Source of the DNA: Lenzites betulinus
Taxonomy: Eukaryota > Basidiomycota > Agaricomycetes > Polyporales > Polyporaceae
Length of the DNA stretch: 64,000 bases
Assembly: GCA_022264855.1 (NCBI GenBank)
Contig: JABYQU010000004.1
Coordinates: 496,001-560,000, forward strand
Direction: 5' to 3'
Within the stretch, counting starts at the first letter, position 1; every line of letters begins with the position of its first letter. The notes under the pieces are model-generated. The model saw only the letters and a program-made list of their open reading frames with translations. It was not told the DNA's origin and did not search any database. Shown here in pieces: positions 1 through 11,513 of the stretch. The translations under genes were made by a program, and so were the position numbers.

Positions 1-1114
1 GGGCGAGACGAACGTGCAGGGCGAGGAGCAGAAGAAGCTGGACGTGCTCTCGAACGACATCATGGTCAACTCGCTGCGCGCGTCCGGCAAGTGCGCCGTG
101 CTCGTCTCGGAGGAGCTCGAGGAGGCCGTCGTGATCGAGGACCGCTACAAGGGCAAGTACTGCGTCGTCTTCGACCCGCTCGACGGCAGCAGCAACATCG
201 ACGCCGGTGTGAACATCGGCACCATCTTCGGCATCTACCACATCGTGAGTCGCGCGAGTCGTCCTGCCTCCTGAGTCCCCGGTGCGCGCGCCTCCCCGCG
301 GCGGCGGCCCCCGAGGCACGCTCGGAACGCGCGCGGCCGGAGCGTGGCGTGCAGCAGCAGCGCTGACGCTAGTTTCCTTGTGTGCAGGCGCCGGGCTCGA
401 AGGGCACGATCGCGGATGTGCTGCGACCGGGCAGCGACATGGTCGCGGCCGGTTACACGATGTGAGTGTGCGTGCGAAGGGACGCGGTGCCGTGCGCTCA
501 TGACGCTCGCTCGGCAGGTACGGCTCTTCTGCAAACCTGGTCCTGAGCACGGGCCACGGCGTGAACGGATACACGCTAGACGCATCCCTGGGAGAGTTTA
601 TCCTCACGCATCCAGATGTGAGTGCCCCTGCCCTTCCGCCAATCCCGCATAGGGGAGGGGAGATACGGCGTGCTCACGCGCTGTGCAGATCACGATCCCG
701 CCGCGCGGGAAGATCTACTCGTTCAACGAGGGCAACGCGATGTACTTCCACGAGCCGGTCGTGGAGTACCTGAAGAGCATCAAGTACCCCGCGGAGGGCA
801 AGGCGCCGTACAGCGCGCGGTACATCGGCTCGATGGTCGCGGACGTGCACCGCACGCTGCTCTACGGCGGCATCTTCGGCTACCCGGACGACAAGAAGAG
901 CAAGCGCGGAAAGCTGCGGCTGCTGTACGAGGCGTTCCCGATGGCGTTCCTCACGGAGCAGGCGGGCGGCGTCGCGACGACGGGCACGAAGCGCATCCTC
1001 GACATCGTCCCGACCTCGATTCACGAGCGCTGCCCCGTCTTCCTCGGCAGCAAGGAGGACGTGCAGGACCTGATGAAGTTCTACAAGCAGCCGGACGGCG
1101 CGGCGAAGGCGTAG
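1..1114 (+). CDS. FBP1: Fructose-1,6-bisphosphatase, 5'-truncated by the window edge
   Basis: Hydrolyses fructose 1,6-bisphosphate to fructose 6-phosphate in cytosolic gluconeogenesis. Only the C-terminal part is present; the gene continues left of base 1. Exons as I read them are 1-244, 388-461, 518-617 and 689-1114, with stop TAG at 1112. The first exon carries the metal-site and phosphate motifs of the family: a VSEELEE stretch, then [11 protein letters not shown] near bases 172-205. Later exons carry the family block [17 protein letters not shown] and an [14 protein letters not shown] segment, and the protein ends at an Ala-Lys-Ala tail. Three short introns with GTGAGT donors and CAG acceptors keep the frame. 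The family identification is certain; intron edges are inferred from phase. The neighbour is convergent (Nur1-like), with about 300 bp between the stops. Confidence 0.96.
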
Positions 1115-1410
1115 GTTACGACGCGTTAGGCAGATGCAAAGCTGAGACGACGATGTAATATCCTGTATATTGTATGCATGAATCTACCGGTTACGTGCTG
1201 GGATGTAGTGCGCAGTGGGACGACGAGAGTGTGCGAGCAGAAAATGTGCGGACAACGAGATGAGAGGGGTCCGATAAGCTATGGGCGCATGGGAATACGT
1301 TGGGTGCATGGGAGACATTAGGTAGGAACCGTGGAGAAAGCTGCATCGGGGGTCCGGCTGGGGTTCCGGGCGGACGGATAATCACGTTGAAGGAGCATGG
1401 CATTGGGCTC

Positions 1411-2938
1411 TTACTCCCAAATGTCGACCGTCTCCGCTTCGTTGGTCATGACTGCCGCATCCTTGCGCATAGGGAACACGCGGGGGTAGACAAACTGTAA
1501 CACCGCATGAGTGATTGGGCGCGGAGAGGCAGAGGCACTACACACCTTCTCATTATACTCGTGCAGCACCTCCGAAGAGATGATCGCCTTGTCCTTCAAC
1601 AGCGCCTCGTACGAGCGCGATAACGCCCGCGTCTACAAACCGAAAACACAGTCAGTCAGGGCACACCACCAGAAAAATCCAGGCAAGCCACGCACCTGCA
1701 CCCCGACCGCGAACATAACCAAGAACATCATCATCCAATTCGCGCTCGTCAGCGCCATCCACAGCAACGCATGCACCGGCGAGTACGTCCCAAACAGCGC
1801 CATCTCGAGCGCGCCGGGCGTCCACACCTCGAGCTGCTGCACGCGCTGGCCCTCCTCCCACGGCTGCGGCGCGCGCGCCTTCGGCGGGCTCAGGTTCAGC
1901 AGGAAGCGCGCGCTGAGCGCGAGCCCGCGCCACAGCGCGCGCAGGAACGCGCCGAGGAGCGCGGGGAGCGTGCGCCGCGGCGGCGCGTCGTCCGAGGACG
2001 CGCGGTGCGGGAGGTGCGGGCGCTTCGTGAAGGAGGCGTGCGGGGAGGAGACGGGGTCGGGCGCGAGGTTGAGGTAGTAGAGGCGCGTGCGGGTGAAGAG
2101 GAAGAGCGTGTTCACGATCGAGGCGGAGACGAGGAGGAAGGTCATCGGGACTGTCTGTAAAGGGTGTTAGGGTGTAGCAGGGAGAGATGGAGGGATAGGG
2201 AGCGGACGCACCCAGTCGAACCAGGCCTCGCCCTCACCTTCTCTGTACATGTCTTCCCAGCCGAGGTCGGAGTCGGGCACTCGGCGGATCTGCGAGACGC
2301 GCACGCAGAGGTGGAGGAAGTGCATGGTGCCGCCGATGATCCGTGCTGAGTTTTCAGGAGAGGGCAGGGGGATGTTGTTTGGGAATTGTGAGACCTCGAA
2401 GGCTATTTGGGATGGTACCGAGGTGACTCTGTGATCATAACCACACTTAGCGACCTATAATTGAACTCCACGACGGCAGAGAATAGAGCGGCCCAGCGTG
2501 AACTGCAGTGTAGTATCGGAGGTGACTACCGCAGCACGATGCAGTCTAATCGCCCAAAGCACTCTATTGTGGCTACCTCGGACGTTCTGAGGGCAATGCG
2601 CAGACAGGGACTTACCGTTCATACAACGACTTTTTGCGTACCACACGCTTGCGAGTGCTGCCTGGAGTACCCACACCGCCGCTCTTCCGTCTGCTTGAAA
2701 GTGGGGTGTCATACGGTCTCGTTCGTCTTGCCGCCTCCCAGTCGAAAGGAACCGTCGCGGACAAGGATGGCTGGTTAAGGGGAGAATCCGGGTAGACAAG
2801 GCGCACACGCGGAGTAATGGGATTGCCTCGGACGGGCGTGGAGGGCGACGCGGCCCCAGAGGCACTCGCCGAGCCCCCTGCTCTCGGGGACGCAGAAACA
2901 GCCGCGTTTGTCTGTGCGAAGCGGCGGAGGGTGGACAT
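1411..2938 (-). CDS. Nur1/Mug154-family nuclear rim protein (DUF2418 type)
   Basis: Predicted 389-aa membrane protein of the inner nuclear envelope. The yeast relative Nur1 tethers and silences rDNA or heterochromatin at the nuclear rim. Exons on the minus strand: 2938-2616, 2428-2212, 2154-1696, 1632-1546 and 1494-1411. All junctions are in phase and the total is exactly 390 codons. A basic Ser/Arg-rich N-terminus (about residues 1-110) precedes two hydrophobic segments near residues 183-200 and 305-331. The second follows the family-like sequence LEVWTPGALEMALFGTYSP. The C-terminus has FVYPRVFPMRKDAAVMT and ends in an acidic tail. The first intron (187 nt) is unusually long for this window. 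The family call rests on motif recognition only; the role is inferred from yeast. Confidence 0.75.
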
Positions 2939-3538
2939 GCTGGGCTGGGCTAAGGCACAGAGCCTGGCTGAGAGTCAGAGACTGAGCAGAGACGGAGACG
3001 CGACGGTGGCACGGAACGCGCGTGCGTGATCGACCTGAGCGTGCGCAAATGTGACGTGACGTGTAATCACAGCCTCGTCCCGCCGCCACATCAGCAACCC
3101 CATTTTCTTTGTCTCCGATAGCGGAGAAACAAACAAAGCGCTCCGATTGGTCCAGACAGGCCAAACACGCGGTCGCCGCGTGGAACGAAAATCCATTGGG
3201 AAGGAATCAAGGGATGGCGTGACAATAAATCAACGGGTGGGAAAATGAGCCGACACGTGTGGGGGTGATATTGTGACCTGTTTGTATGCCGCTTGCCCGA
3301 AGAGGGAAAACGAACCAAGTTCAAAAGTCAACTGGCTCGCCCGCCGTCCTCCTCACACCTCTTCCTCCTTCCTCTGTGTCCCCCGTTTTCCCGCCCTCTC
3401 ACGACCATTCTCCCTCCCTCCATTCCACCAACAGCGCTACCCTCCCCCTAGTCCCCCGCTCCGTTTTCCATCATAGCGTCCACGCTCAGAGCAGCTACCT
3501 CCACGTCCTTGTCGCCCTCGCACTCCGTCAGCGTCAGG

Positions 3539-5034
3539 ATGGCCCAGCCTTCTTCCTCTCATCGAGAACGGGAACGCGAGCGCAGCGAGCGCTCCTCCCG
3601 CTCTCACCACCACCACCGCACAATCTCCTCGACTACGCTCCTCCTCGTGCTCTCTCTTGTCTTGGCCGTCCTGGCCGTCATGCTTTCTCTCCCCTCCAAT
3701 CAAAGCGCCAGCAATGCCGCCGCCGCTGCGGCTGGAGGCGAGCCAAACCCCCAAGGTTTCTGGGGCATCATCACCCCCAAGCGTACCCAGGCCCTCCTGG
3801 CACGCGAGAGCAACGTCGCGGTCCGCGAGGCTGAAGTTGCGCGCCGTGAAGCCGAGCTCCTTGCCGGCGCCCCCGGTGGTGTCATCGCCCCTACGCCCAC
3901 GCCCATTGTTTGCCCGGCTTGCCCCACCGTTTACGAGAAGGTCACCGAGGCACCTCTTCCTGTTCAGACCGTCATCAAGGAGGTCGTGAAGGAGGAGTCT
4001 CTCACCCCGCCTGGATGGTGGGACCAGGCTCGTGTCCGTGCTGAGGATATCCTCGACCGCGAGCTCAAAATCGCCGAGCGCGAACGCGAGATCAGCCGTC
4101 GTGAGGAGGCCGTCAACCGCCGCGAACACGACGCGTCAAGACGGGAGAGCTGGATCATGGAACAGCTTGTGTAAGTCGTGTACTGTCTTTACGAGGTTAC
4201 ACTACTAACATGAATGATGACTCTAGGGTCCTTAACGAAGCTCAACCTGAGTCGATCGAAGATGAATACGTTTACAACGAGCCGGCACCGCCGGTAGTTC
4301 CTGGCGGCCCGAGACGGAAACCCAAGGTACCACCGCCTCCACCCCAGCAGCGCCGCTCCGAGCTCTGAGACGAAGGGGGACTCATGCCAACAATTTCCTT
4401 TTTCTTCTTGCTTGCTCCTCATGTACAGTTCGTATCCTTTGTCGCATTCCCTCCCCTCCCTTCGTCCCGGGCTTGGGGGACCACGGTGTTTGTCAGCTTG
4501 TTCCCCCGCGTCCCTTGTATGCTGATAGCCTGTCTGCACTTTCCTACCTCCTCCACTCGATCGATCCATGTGCCAGACGCGTGTTAAGTCGCGCCCACGT
4601 GATGCATGTCGCGCACAGTCACTATGTGACGCTTTCAGTTTCTCCGGAGTGCAGACAGGTTATCAGACTACTACCCCCATCGCAGTTTCGAACAGTTCGC
4701 TGACACATTTTGCTTCTTGCAGGCCCTCCCACTTCCGCCTCTTATTCTAACTGAGACCGCCATCGAATTCGCGACCGAGACTCGGACGGTCACACACACG
4801 CAACACCACACAGTTCCTTCGCAGGTCACTGTTCCTCCCCCATCCAGCACTCGTCGCGTTGCTTCTCCGACTCCGAACATCGTGTCCTCATCCTCTACCA
4901 CCCACATTCCGAAGACCACATCGGTCGAGGTAGTGGTTGAGGAAGAGGTCTACGAGCCCGAGGAAGTCGAGACCACCGTGACCATGATGCGCCCCAGGAA
5001 GCGGCACCAGAAGAAGTGGTGGGGAGGCTGGTGA
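3539..5034 (+). CDS. Single-pass membrane protein with charged coiled coil, unknown function
   Basis: I do not recognise a named family. The ATG at 3539 follows a long pyrimidine-rich leader (3350-3480) typical of fungal promoters. Residues 8-27 are Arg/Glu/Ser/His-rich, residues about 34-51 form one Leu/Val-rich membrane span, and the rest has two blocks of repeated REAE/RREE heptad-like sequence, indicating coiled coil. Exon 1 is 3539-4170 and exon 2 starts at 4227. Two 3' ends are possible. Reading on gives a stop at 4366-4368 (257 aa). Alternatively a weak donor at 4327 joins in phase to an acceptor at 4722 and adds exon 4723-5034, a Thr/Val/Glu-rich segment ending in a basic-aromatic tail (347 aa). 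The open, biased composition of 4723-5034 favours the longer form, but the 396-nt intron would be unusually long here. Confidence 0.65.
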
Positions 5035-5920
5035 GGTGTCCCGCAGCGGAACCTGTTGACGAGCGTGTTACGAACGATCATGTCCTGAGTGTACGAGGTC
5101 CTTTCTTTTATTGCTCTCCTTTCTATTCCCTTTCCTTGATGGCTGGCACTATTTGAACTCCTGTTGCTGTATTTCTGACTCCCCCCGCTTACCATACGAT
5201 CCGCCGCGATACCTCCGCTCCTCTCTATCCGCTCTCCCTCCCGTACGCGCATGCTGCGCTGTCCACTAGCTAGTGCTTAGCTACTCCCGACCATCATCTC
5301 CTACTTACGACTACGACTGACTCGGATGGAGGTCCAATCAGCATGGCATCTTACGGCTTTCTCTCCTGCTTGTAACCGGTGACGAGTGCTGGGCTATACG
5401 TGTAGAGTAAAATAGTAAGACTAAGATTCTTGTTACGATGCCTGCCGAATCTTATGCTCGGACACTGCCTCGATGCGCGGGATCCGGAAGGCCTGCACGG
5501 TGGGTTGCATACCGGAGTGTTGAACGTTGAGGCCTGAGGATTGCAGAGTCGATGTTGAGCGTTGAGTGTTGAACGTAGAGCACCAGCAGGGTCTGCTATA
5601 TGCAATGTGCATGTCTTCGGCGGGTCCAACTGAAATACTAATATACAGGAACTTTAAAACTACATAGCCGCCCGGCGATCCTCCGACGGACTCTGACGGA
5701 CTTCAGGCACGCAAGCTATCGAATATATAAGATCACGATGACATTGTCAATAACGTTGATCGATCGCAATCAAATCACTATTTTCCCTAGATCTCTCTTA
5801 CCCCCACTCTCTGCAGCTCTCTGCTCAGTGCTACTTGCGCATCATGCTCGACATCGTCCAGGAAAGCCAGTAATAACGTCCATTCACTTCAACAGGGGAT
5901 CCTCTACACGAGATACAAAA
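5035..5920. other. Intergenic region, no gene seen
   Basis: This is the shared 3' region of the preceding plus-strand gene and the following minus-strand gene. It holds a C/T-rich stretch near 5100-5240 and no open frame with coding composition. No tRNA-like cloverleaf or repeat was seen. Confidence 0.6.
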
Positions 5921-6996
5921 TCATGGGTACCAATACCAAAGCCCTGAGCCTGCATTGTAGTAATACCTCCCGTACCCCTCCTGGGTCCAGAAGGCCCATC
6001 GCCGGTGAGCATTTGTACTCGGAGCATACCTTGCAAGCAGCTCGTCTATCCCCACCAAGACGACTTCGTCAGCCGCGTGCGTCGTCGTCGCGGCGGCCCT
6101 GCCATAGGGAGCTCGAGCCCCAGCCATCCGCGCCGATCTGGATGCCTGGTGGTGTCGATGGGGTCCGACATGGGTTTCGATGCACGAGCGTGCTGATTGG
6201 GACGGCAAGAGCCTGCCTCCAACGCCCGGCTGGGGGAACCACGCCGCCGTCGCGTCTTGCACTCTCTCACCCCAAGCCGGGGGTAGAGAGGCGCTAAGAT
6301 GGGGTGGGGAGGCGGTGGGTTGGTTGTGGGCAATGTCACTGTGAGCTGTGCTGGTGCACAGCCCCATCCAGTTGCAGCCACATTGGAGCAGCGCTGCTTG
6401 CGCTGCTCCGTTGTCTGTGATTTGATGCGGGTTGTGCACCCACTCCGTTCCCGGCTGGGAAGAGAGCTGGGGCACAACGTCGCCGACCGCGGATGCAGTC
6501 GGCCATAGGACCGTGGGACGGGACATGCCCTGCATGTCCGCGTAGGTCTGACCTGGGGGGAGGCCAGCGAGACTGGGCCAGAGGTCCTATCGACTGATAT
6601 GAGCACCTCCAACATGTCGATAGGCAGCTACTAGTCTTTCTCACCTGTCTGTGGGCCTCTGCCCGCCCTTGTGGCGGCACCGTGGAGGGCACCGTGGAGG
6701 GCACTGTGGAGGGCACCGTGGAAGACGCCACCCGCACCGTCTTCCATGCCATGAACTCTCCACTGGCAGGAGCCTGTGTCTAATCAGTGACCAAACACAC
6801 TACCTGACAGAAACATAAGTTTTACCTTGGCCCTTCTCATCGCTTTTTTTAGATGCACTGGGGGGTGAAGAGGTGTTTGCCCCGGCTTGGGGCCAGGGCG
6901 TTTCTTGGCACGTTTCGCCCGCGGTGCTGGCGACGGTGCCGGCGAAGTTGTTGCTAGCACAGAGTCGTCGTGTATGGGAGTCTGTGATGTAAGCAT
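5921..6996 (-). CDS. Unrecognised protein with basic AT-hook-like N-terminus
   Basis: Unrecognised gene reconstructed from three in-phase exons: 6996-6826, 6773-6645 and 6547-5921 (308 aa). The first exon has a basic Pro/Gly-rich block (RAKRAKKRPGPKPG), which resembles an AT-hook or nuclear localisation signal. The second contains an in-frame 12-nt repeat encoding (Ser-Thr-Val-Pro) several times. The last exon is long, rich in Ala, Gln, Cys and Trp, and ends in an aromatic run with YGRYYYNAGSGLWYWYP before TGA at 5921. Splice sites are good (GTAAAA/ACACAG, GTGAGA/GGTCAG), but codon use in the last exon is weaker than in the housekeeping genes, so another intron may be hidden there. It is divergent from the gene starting at 7143. 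A DNA-binding role is only a guess from the basic block. Confidence 0.5.
6677..6724 (-). repeat. In-frame 12-nt tandem repeat (about four copies)
   Basis: The unit GCACCGTGGAGG is repeated head to tail about four times with one C/T change. It lies inside exon 2 of the 5921-6996 gene, where it encodes Thr-Val-Pro-Ser repeats. Because the unit length is a multiple of three, copy-number change would not break the frame. Confidence 0.85.
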
Positions 6997-7142
6997 CGTA
7001 GTGACAAGCAAGTGTTCGTGTGTGGGGGCGCGGGGGAGGAAGTAGTACAACGAGATCCACGGCTGTTCTCTGTTGAAATATAAGGAGGCTCTGGCAGCTC
7101 CTCGCCCGTGACACATGGAGTCCACGCTTCCGCCCCCGGCGA

Positions 7143-7855
7143 ATGTCCATATGTTCAGAAGATACTCAGAAGCCCACTAACGTTGTACTAGGGGCGGTCC
7201 ACCATGGTGCTTCTAGACTATCGCTCGATGTGCCCCTGCCGCCCATATCCGCCCGCGAAGAAGGCGTTTTCCACGTAACAGTGGCTGCGCGCCGCAAGCC
7301 ATCCTCGCAGAAGGTGAGCGTCGCACATCAGATATCACCGCACTACCACATATCCTGCAGGCTCTCCGCGCGAGAAGCTGATCCTCGAGGCAGTATGACT
7401 CTGCACCGTGCGACCCAATTAGGCCGGTGTGTGCATTTTCGCGTTGTTGTGAACTCCGCCCGTTCTTACAGATCAACCAGGGTGCACTGGTCTTGCGCCT
7501 GGAATTCTCGCGGACGGCTGGCGGAATGCACAGCCAGGGCTTCGTGGTGTACTCGTGCACCAGCCTCGCGTTCACGGTGGAAGATGGGGTCCCCGCCTGC
7601 TGGGATCGTGCCGAATGCAGCGTGTCGCTTCAAGAGGCTGTGGTTTCCGTCGAACTTCTCCGTGTACTGATGAGTATCCCAGCGCGTCCGAACGCACACC
7701 CGGATCATGTTTAGTGGCGTTGGCGGGGTCACCTGTACGTACTGCACGGAGAAGACTGTGTACAATATCAGCGGGCTCCCAGCTACGATTTTAGGACAGC
7801 TAGCTGTCGGCGTAATTGGCCGAGCGATCTATTGCGAAGTGGCGTACTGGTTTGA
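7143..7855 (+). CDS. Putative small gene of unknown function
   Basis: Unrecognised. A phase-consistent model is exons 7143-7313, 7375-7392, 7472-7663 and 7715-7855, giving 173 aa and TGA at 7853. The third exon has good coding composition (mostly G/C in third positions) and encodes a mixed hydrophobic stretch with three cysteines. The last exon encodes an aromatic and basic segment. The model needs an 18-nt exon and a non-pyrimidine acceptor (CGCGCGAG), so boundaries are weak; the exon at 7472-7663 is the most reliable part. No motif suggests a function. Confidence 0.35.
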
Positions 7856-8112
7856 ACCTCCTGGTCCAAGGGCCAAGGAGCCCGACGTCCGATCGCGATA
7901 GGTCTGCACGCTCGTACATCTAGGTCTGTGTATCTGCAGTATCGCTGCTCGACGGACTTCTGCGGCATCGGAGCATGCATCGTTCTTCAGTTCCGGCTGA
8001 CAATATACCGATGCACTTGAACTCAGCATGATATAGTACATTGTGTTATTTCCGACTGCACAAGAGCATGGTGATACGACAGCGACGAGTATGTGAGGGT
8101 GGGTTTCTATAT
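7856..8112. other. Short convergent intergenic region
   Basis: Lies between the putative gene ending at 7855 and the stop codon of UBA3. Only short frames are present and no element was recognised. Confidence 0.5.
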
Positions 8113-9776
8113 CTACGTGTACTTGACCCGCAAAGATAGGTTGAACGGAAGAGTCGTAGCGGTGACCGTGATCTCGCCGCCGTCGGGGACCAGCTCCGAT
8201 ACCTTCTTCTCCAGGTTTGGCCGCGTCGCCTCTTCCAGCTGTGGTGGCGCCTGGAAGTAGATCTGCTTCCCGGGCGCCGACAGAGACGGCTTCTTGACTT
8301 GGCTATCGGATATATGAGTCGTGCATTAATATCCCTGGAGAGTAGATGTACGCACATGTCTTGCCGCTCGATGAGCATTTCGATGAGCCGGTCCACTGTC
8401 CATTCCTTGCTGATAGAGATGTCGAGTGACTCGCCGCCGCAAACCGGGCAGTCGTCGCGTCGCTCATGCTCGAATGTGTACGAGTAGACACCGTCCGTGC
8501 CGATGAGCATGAAGTAGTTGTTGAGGTATGCGGCTGAGCTGGTCGCGATCTTGAAAGCCTCGTTACAGCAAGACGCTACAGGATGTATATATTCAGATAT
8601 CGTGCACGCAGGCGCGGTAGACGCATTCTCCACACGTACCTGCGATAATAGCGTTCGTAGAGGCTATGGCAGGAATAATGTTCTTGACAACGCCTTGCGT
8701 CAACGAGTACGTTACGCCTTCAATCTTGAAATCTTGGGCGCGGTGAAGCGCGATCTGGTATAGCCACTGTATATGCTCTGGGTTGTCGGTATCCATCTTC
8801 TTCTCTGCGAAGAGGTAAGCATGTATCCGTCGTAATGACATGTTCCAACTGACCTCCATGTACGCGTGGCCATTCTAGTACGGAAGCCCACTCTATACAG
8901 TGTTCAGGTAAACGAGGGGTATTCGCGATCGTACAGATTGGGAACGCAGTTGGCTTGTTGAGCATGTCGAGAGAGCATTCGTAGCACGAGGTAACGGTCG
9001 GGAGAATCACGCGTGCTTGGCCCTTGAAGCCTGCAGAAGCTGAGTCAGCTGGGGCGAGGTATGCGAAGCAGACGTACTGACCTTCAGTGCCACCGTCGAT
9101 GAGGGGCTTCAAGCTTTCTGGATTCTCGGGATCGACCATGTTCACAAGGGTTGCGTTAATCCACCGTCGGGCTTCCACTGAGTCCAAGCCACAGATGACA
9201 AGGTTGAATTGCATGTAATAGTCTTCGTCCTTGTCTTGTATCTTGCCGAAGTATCTGTCAGAAAATGGGTCAGTATAAGCGACACATGATATCTTCATGT
9301 ACGTACGGAGAGACCTTGACCCCGGGGACACGGTTCATGATGAACTCTGCCGCCACATTGGCTTTGGACTTGCCGACATCCTTCTGTCTGGCCGTGCGTC
9401 AATTGAGATGGGATAGTAGCAGCAGTACTACATACCTGAAGAGGAACTGGCGGTTCAAATTGCTGATATCAATCGTGTCCATGTCTATTACGTGTATGTC
9501 CTTGAAGCCAGACAACGCAAGGTTCGCGAGAATCTCGCATCCGAGTCCACCTGCACCGATGACCAGAATCTTGCACTTGTTCCTCAGAAACTCTTTGACC
9601 TATAGTATCATATAAGTGACGCGATCGTATAAAACAAAACACGCTCTTACTTCATCACCGGCGAGAAACGAGGGATCGGTGCGCGGTCCTGGTTTCTCAA
9701 GGATCTGGTCTACATGGTAGTATCGACCCTCCCAGTCGGTCGATGTCGCGTTTCCATTGAGCACAGCGGTGGCCAT
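8113..9776 (-). CDS. UBA3: NEDD8-activating enzyme E1 catalytic subunit
   Basis: Adenylates NEDD8/Rub1 and carries it as a thioester before transfer to the E2 Ubc12; it works with the Ula1/APPBP1 subunit to activate cullin ligases. Eight exons: 9776-9651, 9599-9436, 9387-9307, 9254-9082, 9030-8854, 8804-8640, 8575-8356 and 8302-8113, exactly 432 codons (431 aa), the usual size. The ATP-binding loop GAGGLGCE is at residues 57-64. The zinc-ligand pairs are CYEC (197/200) and CPVC (338/341). The catalytic cysteine is expected at about residue 214, in the block [18 protein letters not shown]. The C-terminal ubiquitin-fold-like region that binds the E2 is present. All key residues appear intact. 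The gene is head-to-head with RCL1. Confidence 0.96.
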
Positions 9777-9992
9777 TTGAGACGGTTACGAAGAAGAAAT
9801 AGATCAAGTCGTGCGCAAAGGGTCCTAACACGAACCTGAGCGCAATGTGGCTGAGATGTGGTAAGACGACGGTGTACTAACCATCTAGGCGCCTACGGCA
9901 TCTGGGGGAAATGGGCGCTTCGAACTTTTTGATCGAGATTCTCTCGGCGCTCTTTGCTTCTGCCTCCCGCCTTCGCGCCTCTTGCACTCAAA
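9777..9992. promoter_or_regulatory. UBA3/RCL1 shared bidirectional promoter with TAGGCGCCTA palindrome
   Basis: Only 216 bp separate the two divergent start codons, so both promoters must lie here. A perfect 10-bp palindrome TAGGCGCCTA sits at 9886-9895, 97 bp before the RCL1 ATG and 110 bp before the UBA3 ATG. Related GGCGCC sites occur in front of several other genes in this window. No clear TATA box was seen. Confidence 0.5.
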
Positions 9993-11469
9993 ATGGCCCA
10001 AACATCTACAGTCTTGCACTTCAGTGGTCACCAATATCTCAGACATCGCCTTATACTGTCTATAATCAGCGGAAAACCGGTCCGAATCGACAAAATTCGC
10101 CCAGACGACAAGAACCCTGGTCTGCGAGGTACTTCGCGCATTTCAGTCGTCGGACCGCACGTTATTCACGTTGCTATATGGGTGAATAGACTATGAGGTC
10201 AGCCTGCTCAGGCTTTTAGAAAGGGTGACGAACGGTACTATCATCGAAATATCGGTCACTGGTAAGTCCGAAGACTTTGCCACTCCTTCGGCCCCTCAAT
10301 AAACTTGCGCAGGTACCGCCGTCCTCCTTAAGCCTGGAGTTATTGCCGGAGGCTCTGTGGTTCATGAGTGTCCACTGTCGCGCTCCGTCGGATACTTCCT
10401 GGAACCAGTCGTTATGCTCGCCCCCTTCGCCAAGAAGCCCTTGCACCTCACGCTCCGAGGGATCACTACGGATGACCATGACCTCTCCGTAAGTCGGAGT
10501 CCTTGAAGGCGCTCTGGGCACCCGTTAAACAACTCGTATACAGGTTGATATCATCCGTACCGTCACTTTGCCGCACCTACAATTGTTTGGCGTCTCAGAT
10601 GGGCTTGAGCTGAGGGTAAGTGTAGGCACGGGCTGGGAAGGACGTCCGCTCACATACACTTCCATTCAATAGATTAAAAAACGCGGGAGCGCCCCCTTAG
10701 GAGGGGGTGAGGTCCAGTTCCTTTGTCCCGTCATTAAACAGGTCAAGACCCTGAACTTCGTGGACCCCGGAAAAATCAAGAGGATACGCGGAATCTCGTA
10801 AGTAGATCACCTGCCGCTCTATTGTGGCTTATATCTTATATATATCGCAGACATGCTGTACGAGTCAACCCCCAGTTCTCAAATCGCATGATAGAGGCTG
10901 CGCGTTCGGTTCTCAACCGCTATATACCTGATATCTACCTATACTCCGACGTATACAAGGGGGAAGAGAGCGGAAAGTACGTGACTGTCTTTTCCTGGGC
11001 AACGCCTCCACTGACAATGCCTCCAGATCCCCCGGGTATGCCCTTACCTTGCTTGCGGAGTCTACGACTGGCGCAATGCACTGTGCAGAAGCGATATCAC
11101 AACCTGGCGCGCCACCTGAAGATATCGCGTTGCTCGCGGCTAGGTCACTTCTCGCTGAGATCAAAAAAGGAGGCACTGTGGATAGGCAGCACCAGTCGTT
11201 GGTCCTCATGATGATGGTCCTCGGCAGCGAGGATGTTGGCCGGTGTAGAATGGGCGAGCCAACTGCGCGGACGTAAGGCTTCCGACACTATCACAGCAGG
11301 TACCGGGCTGACCATCTCCTGCAGAATACAGCTGCTACGGGACGTGAAGGAATGCTTCGGCACTGCGTTCAAAATCGTACCTGCTGAACCGACGGAACCC
11401 GACTCTTTGGACCTGATCTTCTCCTGCTACGGTATCGGTTATGTGAACGCAAACCGTTCACTGGCATGA
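9993..11469 (+). CDS. RCL1: RNA 3'-terminal phosphate cyclase-like protein, U3 snoRNP/pre-18S processing
   Basis: Nucleolar protein needed for early pre-rRNA cleavage and 40S maturation; it acts with the GTPase Bms1. Eight exons: 9993-10128, 10190-10261, 10313-10488, 10544-10615, 10673-10797, 10851-10976, 11027-11272 and 11325-11469. They total exactly 366 codons (365 aa), the normal Rcl1 size. The N-terminus shows the cyclase-fold signature HQYLRHRLILSIISGKPVRI followed by KIRPDDKNPGLRDYE. The middle has GGGEVQFLCPVIKQVKTLNF. I call it Rcl1 rather than the true cyclase RtcA because of overall sequence and because the C-terminal segment lacks the HxADQ-type catalytic histidine block. The 3' end is only 44 bp from the convergent NPR2 stop. 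Confidence 0.95.
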
Positions 11470-11513
11470 TCGTTGTCCACGCCAATGTACCACTACTACA
11501 CTATCGCTACATC

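Noticed and set aside
9993..11469. True RNA 3'-phosphate cyclase (RtcA)
   Set aside because: The overall sequence and the absence of the C-terminal catalytic histidine block fit the non-catalytic Rcl1 branch better.
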